Of a stretch of 64,000 nucleotides of DNA, positions 9,022 to 15,967 are shown in pieces. The DNA comes from Alkalicoccobacillus gibsonii (GTDB lineage: Bacteria > Bacillota > Bacilli > Bacillales > Bacillaceae_D), in the NCBI RefSeq assembly GCF_016798245.1, contig NZ_JAEUZA010000001.1, positions 1,100,221 to 1,164,220 of the forward strand, in the 5' to 3' direction. The notes under the pieces were generated by a model. The model saw only the letters and a program-made list of their open reading frames with translations. It did not search any database and was not told the DNA's origin. Within the stretch, counting starts at the first letter, position 1. Each line of letters opens with the position of its first letter. The translations under genes and the position numbers were made by a program.

Positions 9022-9902
9022 TTGTCCATTGACACTCCAAATATTTCAGCTTCTAGTCTTCTTCCAGTTGGTGTAGCTGCAAGTCCTCCCTGCGCCGTTT
9101 CTTTTAATGCAACCGGCATCGTCTGACCAATGCGATACATTGCATCAATCACTTCGTCACAAGGGATTCGGCTTGTAATGCCAGCTAGTGCCATGTCAGC
9201 TGCCGTGATGGCCACAGACGCACCCATTGCATTACGTTTCACACAAGGAACCTCAACAAGTCCGGCTACAGGATCACAAACAAGTCCAAGCAGATTTTTT
9301 AGTGCGATGGCAAGCGCCTCTCCCGATTGCTCTGGCGTTCCACCTGCAAGCTGTACAAGCGCCGCTGCAGCCATCGCTGACGCAGAACCAACCTCTGCTT
9401 GACATCCACCTGCTGCTCCTGAGATCGAAGCATTATTGGCAATCACAAAACCAAACGCACCTGCCGCGAATAAATAATCAATCATCTCATCATCTGTCGG
9501 CTGCAATCTGTTTTGCATACCAAATAACACACCCGGTACGACTCCAGCTGCTCCTGCTGTAGGCGTTGCACAGATGGTTCCCATCGCTGCATTCACTTCA
9601 TTCGTAGCCATAGCCTTACTGACTGAATCTAGTAAGTTATCTCCACCAAGTGTGTTCCCTTTTGCTATATAAGCCTGTAGCTTTTTAGCGTCCCCACCTG
9701 TTAGACCAGATACAGATTTAATATCTTCCGTTGTCCCTCTCTTTACCGCTGCTTTCATGACCTCTAAGTTTGCACGCATCCGTTCAATCACTTGCTCACG
9801 TGAACGGCCTGTTTCTTCCACCTCTTGACGAATCATCACTTCAGAAATGGAAATCCCATCAAATACGGCTCTTTCTATTAATTCAGCTGCATTCCGAAAC
9901 AT
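9018..9902 (-). CDS. sdaAA: L-serine dehydratase, iron-sulfur-dependent, alpha subunit
   Basis: Catalytic alpha chain of the [4Fe-4S] serine dehydratase that deaminates L-serine to pyruvate and ammonia. Candidate cluster-binding cysteines are in GTICATPTAGAAG, GGCQAEVGSA and CDPVAGLVEVPC. It has 294 residues and follows sdaAB after 16 bases. Two-chain enzymes of this sort are normal in Firmicutes; the beta chain carries the substrate-sensing ACT domain. Confidence 0.96.
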   Translation of the reverse strand: MFRNAAELIERAVFDGISISEVMIRQEVEETGRSREQVIERMRANLEVMKAAVKRGTTEDIKSVSGLTGGDAKKLQAYIAKGNTLGGDNLLDSVSKAMATNEVNAAMGTICATPTAGAAGVVPGVLFGMQNRLQPTDDEMIDYLFAAGAFGFVIANNASISGAAGGCQAEVGSASAMAAAALVQLAGGTPEQSGEALAIALKNLLGLVCDPVAGLVEVPCVKRNAMGASVAITAADMALAGITSRIPCDEVIDAMYRIGQTMPVALKETAQGGLAATPTGRRLEAEIFGVSMDK

Positions 9903-9918
9903 ACTATCCCTCCTACTC

Positions 9919-10581
9919 TTATTCGTGAATATTTGAAACTAATTTAATATTAGGCAACGAGGAGAGCTCATCTAGTAACTTTTGTTCAACATTTTGGTCG
10001 ACTTCCATTACCATTAAGGCCTCTTCTCCTTTTTCTCTTCTCGATACTTCCATATGACCTATGTTCATTTCATATTTTGCTAGTAAATTTGAAACTGCAG
10101 CAATCACACCGTAGCGGTCATGGTGTACAACAAAAATCGCTGGATGGTTTCCGGATAAACGTAGCTTAAACCCATTCATTTCTATGATTTCAATTTTACC
10201 GCCGCCAATCGAAATGCCTACAAGCTCCATTGATTTTTGGTCGTTTTCCAGGACAATCCGCATGGTGTTGGGATGATCTGTAACAGCATCTTCCTCATGA
10301 AATAAAACTGTGATCCCGGCTTTCTTAGCCAAGCTTTCTGATTCTTGAATTCTTGGATCGTGTGTATCAAAATCCAGAATGCCTCCCACTACAGCCACAT
10401 CGGTTCCATGGCCTTTATAGGTTTGGGCAAATGAGCCATACAAATGAATATTCGCCTGAGTAGGATCACCGTTAAATAACGTACGTGCAACACGACCGAT
10501 TCTAGCAGCACCAGCAGTGTGCGAGCTAGAAGGACCAATCATAATAGGACCAATAATATCAAAAACGGTCCGATATTTCAT
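9919..10581 (-). CDS. sdaAB: L-serine dehydratase, iron-sulfur-dependent, beta subunit
   Basis: Beta chain of serine dehydratase. The N-terminal domain has the signature GPSSSHTAGAARIGR near residues 15-30. An ACT domain occupies the C-terminal third (LSGNHPAIFVVHHDRYGVIAAVS). The ATG at 10581 gives MKYRTVFDIIGP and has GGAGAGG upstream; an in-frame TTG at 10587 is less likely. Its ribosome site lies only about ten bases after the T run of the degV terminator. No promoter fits in between, so expression must depend on read-through or on an upstream promoter. Confidence 0.95.
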   Translation of the reverse strand: MKYRTVFDIIGPIMIGPSSSHTAGAARIGRVARTLFNGDPTQANIHLYGSFAQTYKGHGTDVAVVGGILDFDTHDPRIQESESLAKKAGITVLFHEEDAVTDHPNTMRIVLENDQKSMELVGISIGGGKIEIIEMNGFKLRLSGNHPAIFVVHHDRYGVIAAVSNLLAKYEMNIGHMEVSRREKGEEALMVMEVDQNVEQKLLDELSSLPNIKLVSNIHE

Positions 10582-10602
10582 ATACAATCCCTCTCCTTCG
10601 TA

Positions 10603-10640
10603 AAAAAAGACTGACCTGAATGGAAGCGTCAGTCTTTTTT
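10603..10640 (-). terminator. Terminator (possible attenuator) between degV and sdaAB
   Basis: The 13-bp arms 10603-10615 and 10628-10640 form a perfect hairpin, GTC-AGTC stem with a run of seven T on the minus strand. It lies just after the degV stop and immediately before the sdaAB ribosome site. Confidence 0.85.
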
Positions 10641-10646
10641 AAACAT

Positions 10647-11510
10647 TTATTTGTTCGTAGCTTTTGTACAAGAGATGGATACAGTTCCCGGACCCACATG
10701 GGCGCCAATGACTGCTCCAATCGATGTAATCACAACAGATTCCACCTGACATTCTTGTTTGACACGTTCAATTAACTCATTCGCAAGCTCTTCATTCAGT
10801 GCATGCGAAGCTCCAATATGAATGGGTTCATCTCCATATTGTTCTTTAATCGCTTCTATAATACGGGATACTGCTTTTTTTGGTCCGCGAGCCTTATCAA
10901 ATGGATACACTTCACCCTCTTTAGATAATGAGAGAATCGGTTTTACCTTTAACAATGAACCTAAAATGGCCGAAGCCTTCCCAATACGTCCGTTCTTTTG
11001 AAGGTATTGCAAGGTATCTACCAGAAAATAAACAGTAGTCTCTTGTAATAAATACTCTAATCTTTTATCTAAAATGTCAACAGGCTGTCCTTCATTAGCC
11101 ATTTTTGCCATCTCAGCCACAATAATACCAATCGCATAAGAAGCCTGCTTAGAATCGATCACTCGAATATCAAGCTCATCTTCTAATGATTGTTTGGCAA
11201 TGGTCGCAGATTGAAACGTTCCACTTAGTTTTGAAGATAAGTGAATGGAATAAATAACCTCAGCTCCGTCTGAATGAAGAGAGCGATAGAGCTGCTCAAA
11301 TTGATGCGGAGTCGGCTGAGACGTTGTAGGCATAGCCTGCTCCGTCTCAAGCTTCTCGTAAAAAGCACTTGGGCTTAATGTCACTCCATCTTCATAGGTC
11401 TCGTTTTCAGAAAACACCACGTTTAAAGGAATCACTTCAATACCCCATTGATCAACGAGCTCCCGAGGAATATCGGCTGTACTGTCTGTAACAATTCGAA
11501 TCTTTGTCAT
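10647..11510 (-). CDS. DegV family fatty-acid-binding protein (FakB-like)
   Basis: DegV-fold protein of 287 residues. DegV/FakB proteins bind a fatty acid and present it to the kinase FakA for phosphorylation. The N-terminus reads KIRIVTDSTADIPRELVDQ, and the lipid-site motif MPTTSQPTP lies near residue 60; both are hallmarks of the family. It directly follows the fakA/yloV gene (32-bp gap), which strongly suggests the two act together. Family members differ in chain preference (saturated or unsaturated), and the sequence alone does not tell me which. In B. subtilis no degV gene sits at this position. Confidence 0.9.
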   Translation of the reverse strand: MTKIRIVTDSTADIPRELVDQWGIEVIPLNVVFSENETYEDGVTLSPSAFYEKLETEQAMPTTSQPTPHQFEQLYRSLHSDGAEVIYSIHLSSKLSGTFQSATIAKQSLEDELDIRVIDSKQASYAIGIIVAEMAKMANEGQPVDILDKRLEYLLQETTVYFLVDTLQYLQKNGRIGKASAILGSLLKVKPILSLSKEGEVYPFDKARGPKKAVSRIIEAIKEQYGDEPIHIGASHALNEELANELIERVKQECQVESVVITSIGAVIGAHVGPGTVSISCTKATNK

Positions 11511-11542
11511 TGGTACACACCCCTCCTTTTCTGCTGGGCTCT

Positions 11543-13237
11543 TTATTCAACAGAAAAAATATAAGAATATAATGGCTGATCTCCTTGATGAATATCTAAT
11601 TCAACATCTGTAAACGTGTCTTCAAGATATTGGATTAATGCTTTGGTTTCACGTTCTGACACATCTTCGCCAGCTAAAACAGTAACCATTTCACTATCAT
11701 CATCGATCATATGAGTAAGAAGCTCTTTAGCCGCTTCAACTAGATCTTTATGGGTATTAACGATTTTTTTATCGGCAATTCCAATATAATCATCTTTTTG
11801 AATTTGCAGACCTTCAATTTGTGTGTCTCGAACGGCGTAGGTTACCTGTCCAGACTTTACTGCTTTCATCGCTTCATTCATATGAGAAGCATTCTTCTCA
11901 ATATCAATAGAAGGGTTGAATGCAAGTAATGCTGCAAGTCCCTGTGGTACCGTTTTTGACGGGATTACGATAGCTTTTGAATCAACAACGTCAGCTGCCT
12001 GGTCTGCTGCCATAATAATATTTCCGTTGTTTGGTAGAATCAATATATTTTTCGCATTTACTTTGTTGATGGCACTAACAATATCCTCGGTGCTTGGATT
12101 CATGGTTTGACCACCTTGAATCACCTCTTGAGCACCTAACCCTTTAAAGAGTTTAGAAACTCCTTCGCCCATCGAAACGGTTACAATTCCAAACTCACTT
12201 TTAAACGTTTCTCTTTGTGCTTCCACTTGCTCAGAATCACCGTAAAACGCCTGTGTTTCATCTAGAAGATGCGTATGCTGCTCTCGCATATTCTCAATTT
12301 TAATATTAATAAAATCACCATAGCGCTGCGCACGTGATAAAACCTCACCAGGGTACTCAGCATGAATATGAACCTTAAGCAGGTCTTCGTCAGATACCAC
12401 TAGTAATGAATCACCAATCTCACTTAATTCATTACGGAAATCTTCTTCAATAAACGCTTCTTTTTTCAAGCGCTCTTGATCAAAACGGACCATCACTTCC
12501 GTGCAGTAGCCAAATTCAATATCTTCTGTCGCCATATGGCTTTGTGCTGATTGATGATGGTGTTCAATCTTAACCAGGTCGTCCATATTTGGTGTGACTG
12601 GTTGCTGATCTTTTAATTTTTTCCCTTCAAGAACAGCAAGGAACCCTTCGTAAATATAAAGTAACCCCTGTCCACCAGAATCAACAACACCCACTTCTTT
12701 TAATACAGGAAGAAGATCCGGTGTCCGCTTTAAGGATGCTTTTGCCTCTTTAATCAGATCACTCATGACAACGATGATGTCATCATTCTTTTTAGCAGAT
12801 TTTACAGCCTGTTTAGCTGAATCCTTGGCAACCGTTAGAATGGTTCCTTCTACTGGTTTAATCACAGCCTTATATGCTGTTTCAACCCCTTTTTCAAACG
12901 CTTTAGCGAAGTCTTCAGCATTTAGTGTTTGTTTGCCTTCCACCGCTTTGGAGAATCCTCTAAAGAGCTGTGATAAAATGACCCCTGAATTACCTCTAGC
13001 TCCCATTAACAAACCTTTAGCAAAGGAAGCAGCGATCGTCCCTGCATCCTTTGCTGTTTGAGCTTGCACTTCCTTCACACCTGAAGTGATGGAAAGGTTC
13101 ATATTTGTCCCTGTATCACCGTCTGGGACTGGAAACACATTTAGGGAGTCCACAATCTTTACGTGCCTCGATAAATTATCCGCTCCCTCAATAAACATAT
13201 GAGCGAGCTTATTTGCTTCTAGTCTCTTAACCGCCAC
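11543..13237 (-). CDS. fakA: Fatty-acid kinase catalytic subunit FakA (YloV, DAK2 family)
   Basis: Protein of 564 residues with an N-terminal dihydroxyacetone-kinase-like (DegV-partner) ATP-binding domain. The motif NVFPVPDGDTGTNM is near residues 30-45 and GARGNSGVILSQLFRG near 80. A middle domain and a C-terminal DegV-like domain follow. In staphylococci and relatives FakA phosphorylates FakB-bound fatty acids, producing acyl-phosphate for phospholipid synthesis. The adjacent degV gene supplies the likely partner, and the upstream yloU gene is the usual companion. B. subtilis calls the orthologue yloV. Confidence 0.93.
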   Translation of the reverse strand: MAVKRLEANKLAHMFIEGADNLSRHVKIVDSLNVFPVPDGDTGTNMNLSITSGVKEVQAQTAKDAGTIAASFAKGLLMGARGNSGVILSQLFRGFSKAVEGKQTLNAEDFAKAFEKGVETAYKAVIKPVEGTILTVAKDSAKQAVKSAKKNDDIIVVMSDLIKEAKASLKRTPDLLPVLKEVGVVDSGGQGLLYIYEGFLAVLEGKKLKDQQPVTPNMDDLVKIEHHHQSAQSHMATEDIEFGYCTEVMVRFDQERLKKEAFIEEDFRNELSEIGDSLLVVSDEDLLKVHIHAEYPGEVLSRAQRYGDFINIKIENMREQHTHLLDETQAFYGDSEQVEAQRETFKSEFGIVTVSMGEGVSKLFKGLGAQEVIQGGQTMNPSTEDIVSAINKVNAKNILILPNNGNIIMAADQAADVVDSKAIVIPSKTVPQGLAALLAFNPSIDIEKNASHMNEAMKAVKSGQVTYAVRDTQIEGLQIQKDDYIGIADKKIVNTHKDLVEAAKELLTHMIDDDSEMVTVLAGEDVSERETKALIQYLEDTFTDVELDIHQGDQPLYSYIFSVE

Positions 13238-13258
13238 AACATTTCCTCCTAACTACCC

Positions 13259-13621
13259 CTAAGTGTTTAACACTCGAACACCCTGTACAAAGATGTTAAC
13301 TGATCCAACATCTAGTCCAAGCATTTGTTCCAGTTGATACTTCACTTTTGTTTGTACGTTATGTGCTACTTCAGAAATTTTAGTACCGTAGCTTACGATA
13401 ATATACATATCAATATGAATGTCCTCTTCTACCTCACGAATTACGACGCCTCGACGGAAATTCTCTTTACCCAGTAAATCAGACAAACCATCTTTAATTT
13501 GCTTTTGTGAAGCCATACCAACGATTCCATAGCAGTCAACTGCTGCTCCACCGGCTACCGTTGCGACAACATCTCTTGAAACATCGACCATTCCAAGTTG
13601 AGTTTTCATTTCAATAGACAT
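13259..13621 (-). CDS. yloU: Asp23/Gls24 family envelope stress response protein (YloU)
   Basis: 120-residue protein of the Asp23/Gls24 family: an N-terminal TQLGMVDVSRDVVATVAGGAAVDCYGI region and a central VHIDMYIIVSYG-like strand pair. It is cytosolic and probably membrane-associated through partners. The gene immediately precedes fakA, as in other bacilli, and is divergent from rpmB. The molecular role is not settled. The ribosome site AAAGGAGG is well placed. Confidence 0.93.
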   Translation of the reverse strand: MSIEMKTQLGMVDVSRDVVATVAGGAAVDCYGIVGMASQKQIKDGLSDLLGKENFRRGVVIREVEEDIHIDMYIIVSYGTKISEVAHNVQTKVKYQLEQMLGLDVGSVNIFVQGVRVLNT

Positions 13622-13735
13622 ATGTATCCTCCTTTAAGAACTGCACATTAGCTTCATTTTACTATACATTAGGCGATTAGGAAAGAAACAATAGGGGTGT
13701 CAAGGGTTCTCCCTTGATAAAGTTATCACTTTCTA

Positions 13736-13764
13736 TTGCTTTCTCTTAATGCCTATGCTAAGAT
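13736..13764 (+). promoter_or_regulatory. Promoter of rpmB
   Basis: Plus strand: -35 TTGCTT (13736-13741), a 17-bp spacer and -10 TAAGAT (13759-13764), about 56 bp upstream of the rpmB start. The -10 is followed by a short leader and AAGGAGGTG. Confidence 0.65.
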
Positions 13765-13819
13765 ATTCGAGTATGAATTGGTCTCATCGTAAGGTGGAAT
13801 GAATAAGGAGGTGCAAGTC

Positions 13820-14008
13820 ATGGCCCGTGTTTGTCATATTACAGGCAAAAAAGCCCGTACTGGTAATAAGCGTTCTCACGCTTTAAACAAAACTAAGCGC
13901 CGTTGGGGAGTTAACGTACAAAAGGTACGTATTCTTGTAGACGGTAAGCCGAAACGCGTTTACGTTTCAGCTCGCGCGCTTAAATCAGGAAAAGTACAAC
14001 GTGTTTAA
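13820..14008 (+). CDS. rpmB: Large ribosomal subunit protein bL28
   Basis: Ribosomal protein L28, 62 residues and strongly basic. It begins [20 protein letters not shown] and ends [14 protein letters not shown], nearly identical in pattern to B. subtilis RpmB. The start at 13820 follows AAGGAGGTGCAAGTC; the in-frame ATG at 13799 is upstream of this ribosome site and is rejected. Only one cysteine (Cys-5) is present, so this is a zinc-free form. It is encoded opposite to its neighbours, as in B. subtilis. Confidence 0.98.
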   Translation: MARVCHITGKKARTGNKRSHALNKTKRRWGVNVQKVRILVDGKPKRVYVSARALKSGKVQRV

Positions 14009-14013
14009 TTGAA

Positions 14014-14055
14014 CCTAGCAAAAAAGCACCGTATATTCGGTGCTTTTTTGCTAGG
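14014..14055. terminator. Bidirectional terminator shared by rpmB and spoVM
   Basis: A perfect 17-bp inverted repeat has arms at 14014-14030 and 14039-14055, with a GGTGC/GCACC core next to runs of six A or T. It ends rpmB (plus) and also serves the convergent spoVM gene, whose stop codon lies inside the right arm. Confidence 0.93.
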
Positions 14056-14131
14056 CTTTTTTAAATGAACTAAGTACAGCCCTCACAAATCCACCGAGAA
14101 ACTTGGGCAGCTTGATGGTATAAAACTTCAT
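14051..14131 (-). CDS. spoVM: Stage V sporulation protein M (26 residues)
   Basis: Tiny amphipathic-helix protein that recognises the convex forespore membrane and anchors the spore-coat ATPase SpoIVA. Translation gives MKFYTIKLPKFLGG followed by FVRAVLSSFKKA, 26 residues as in B. subtilis and differing mainly near the C-terminus. The critical proline at position 9 is present. A strong GGAGGAGGAGCC ribosome site precedes the ATG at 14131. It sits between rpe and rpmB, its usual place. The stop codon overlaps the terminator shared with rpmB. A SigE promoter is expected upstream, but I could not identify one. Confidence 0.96.
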   Translation of the reverse strand: MKFYTIKLPKFLGGFVRAVLSSFKKA

Positions 14132-14331
14132 GGCTCCTCCTCCTTAGCGAAATTCGCCAACACAGCTGATCACAACGGAACAACGGGATGTTTTAAAGCC
14201 CTTACCAATTCCTTACGTCACACTAAGCTTTTTCCCCCAAAAATGAATGAATAAAGCCTACGTTGTCTTCCGAGAACAGCCAAGCTATTCTTTACCACCA
14301 TGCTATGCCCTTAAAAGCAAAAACAGAACTA

Positions 14332-14994
14332 TTATTGCGTTCCAGATTGTGAGTGACGTATGTCTTGGATCGCTTTACGACGATCAGACTCACCAAAAAT
14401 GGCTGATCCAGCAACAAGGACAGTAGCACCAGCGTCAAGGCAAGCCTTGGCTGTTTGAGTATTCACTCCTCCGTCAACTTCTATCTCAAAGGAATACCCA
14501 TCACGTTTACTGTATGCAGCGAGCTCTGAAATATTGCCTAAAACTCCCTCAATAAACTGTTGTCCACCAAACCCAGGGTTCACTGACATCTGCAGGACAA
14601 GATCAACGTCCTTTAAAATTGGCACAACTGACCCGACCGGGGTTGCTGGGTTTAAGACCACACCTGCTTTAACCCCTTGTTGTTTAATTAATTGAATGGT
14701 GCGATGAAGATGTGTACAAGCTTCAACATGGACTGAGATGATATCAGCTCCCGCTTTGGCAAAAGCTTCTATGTATTGATCTGGATTTGAGAGCATCAAA
14801 TGAACATCCAGTGGTAGTGTTGTGTGCGGTCTAATGGCTTCTACAATTAACGGGCCGATTGTTAAGTTCGGTACAAAATGTCCATCCATCGCATCTACAT
14901 GGATGTAGTCAGCACCACTTGCTTCAACATCTTGAATTTCTGCTCCAAGTTTTGCAAAATCGGCTGATAAAATAGAAGGAGCGATTTTAATCAT
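14332..14994 (-). CDS. rpe: Ribulose-phosphate 3-epimerase
   Basis: Interconverts ribulose 5-phosphate and xylulose 5-phosphate in the pentose phosphate pathway. It is a TIM-barrel of 220 residues. Characteristic motifs are IAPSILSADFAKLG at the N-terminus, HVDAMDGHFVPN (metal and catalytic residues), HVEAC, MSVNPGFGGQ (phosphate site) and EVDGGVN. It starts two bases after the rsgA stop region and is probably co-transcribed with prpC, prkC and rsgA. In B. subtilis thiN follows; here the next gene is spoVM. Confidence 0.97.
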   Translation of the reverse strand: MIKIAPSILSADFAKLGAEIQDVEASGADYIHVDAMDGHFVPNLTIGPLIVEAIRPHTTLPLDVHLMLSNPDQYIEAFAKAGADIISVHVEACTHLHRTIQLIKQQGVKAGVVLNPATPVGSVVPILKDVDLVLQMSVNPGFGGQQFIEGVLGNISELAAYSKRDGYSFEIEVDGGVNTQTAKACLDAGATVLVAGSAIFGESDRRKAIQDIRHSQSGTQ

Positions 14995-14995
14995 A

Positions 14996-15877
14996 TTAGT
15001 ATCTCCTTTTTCTTTGATGAATTTCTTCTAAAAATGATAGATAGTGCTCATATCGATACGATTGGATTGTACCATCCTGCACAGCATCTTTTACTGCACA
15101 TTTTGGTTCAGACGTATGCAAGCAACCACGAAATTTACAATCTGGGATTCGCGTTGCGATCTCAGGGAAATACAGCCCCAAGTCCTCTGCTTCAATCTCT
15201 GTAAATTCTACAGAACTAAAGCCAGGTGTATCGGCTACTAATCCAGAACCAATGCTTAATAATTCCACATGTCTGGTTGTATGCTTACCACGCCCTAAAT
15301 GAGTGGAGATTTCGTCCGTTTCAATCTGCAGATTAGGCTTTAAAGCATTTAGTAAGGAAGATTTCCCAACTCCGGATTGACCTGCTACAACAGAAATACG
15401 ATCATCAAGATCAGGCAATAACCAGTTTACACCTTGCTCGTCTTCTTTTGAAGTTAAGCGTACACGATACCCTATAGCTTCATAATGCAGAGCATAGTCT
15501 CGAATCTCTGCTTCCTGCTTTTCGTCTACTAAATCCATTTTACTTATAAGAATGACAGGTTCAATTCCACTTGCTTCGATATGAACTAAAAACCGGTCAA
15601 GTAGCAGTGTGCTAAAATCAGGCTCTAAGGCAGAGAAAACAAGAAGCACTTGATCAACATTTGCTATCGGAGGACGAACAAGTTCATTTTTTCGCTCTAG
15701 CAATTCCATTATATACCCGTCCGTGTTATTTTCAGCCTCATACTCAACTCGATCTCCAACTAAGGGCTTACGCTTTTGCTTTCGAAACAACCCTCGACCT
15801 CGACATTGAATATACGAATCTTCATCCTGCACATAATAAAATCCACTAAGTGATTTTACAATTAATCCATTTGGCAT
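14996..15877 (-). CDS. rsgA: Small ribosomal subunit biogenesis GTPase RsgA
   Basis: Circularly permuted GTPase that checks maturation of the 30S decoding centre. It has an N-terminal OB fold (about 1-70), then G-motifs in permuted order: SKMD (G4), GQSGVGKSSLLN (G1) and DTPGFSS (G3). A C-terminal zinc site follows, CKFRGCLHTSEPKC. I choose the ATG at 15877 (MPNGLIVKSLSGFYYV), which has AGAAGG upstream and matches B. subtilis. The ATG at 15895 has no ribosome site. The product is 293 residues. Confidence 0.96.
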   Translation of the reverse strand: MPNGLIVKSLSGFYYVQDEDSYIQCRGRGLFRKQKRKPLVGDRVEYEAENNTDGYIMELLERKNELVRPPIANVDQVLLVFSALEPDFSTLLLDRFLVHIEASGIEPVILISKMDLVDEKQEAEIRDYALHYEAIGYRVRLTSKEDEQGVNWLLPDLDDRISVVAGQSGVGKSSLLNALKPNLQIETDEISTHLGRGKHTTRHVELLSIGSGLVADTPGFSSVEFTEIEAEDLGLYFPEIATRIPDCKFRGCLHTSEPKCAVKDAVQDGTIQSYRYEHYLSFLEEIHQRKRRY

Positions 15878-15932
15878 AAAAACCTTCTTTCTCATTCATT
15901 TAGTAGGGTTTGTACGTGAGCAAACGTAGGAC

Positions 15933-15958
15933 ATGCACGGCCCCATTAGACCGTGCAT
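15933..15958 (-). other. Stem-loop between prkC and rsgA without a U tract
   Basis: The 8-bp arms ATGCACGG (15933-15940) and CCGTGCAT (15951-15958) are perfectly complementary with a 10-base loop. There is no run of T on either side, so this is not a standard intrinsic terminator. It could be an mRNA processing or stability element in the prpC-prkC-rsgA transcript. Confidence 0.5.
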
Positions 15959-15967
15959 CATCAGCTA

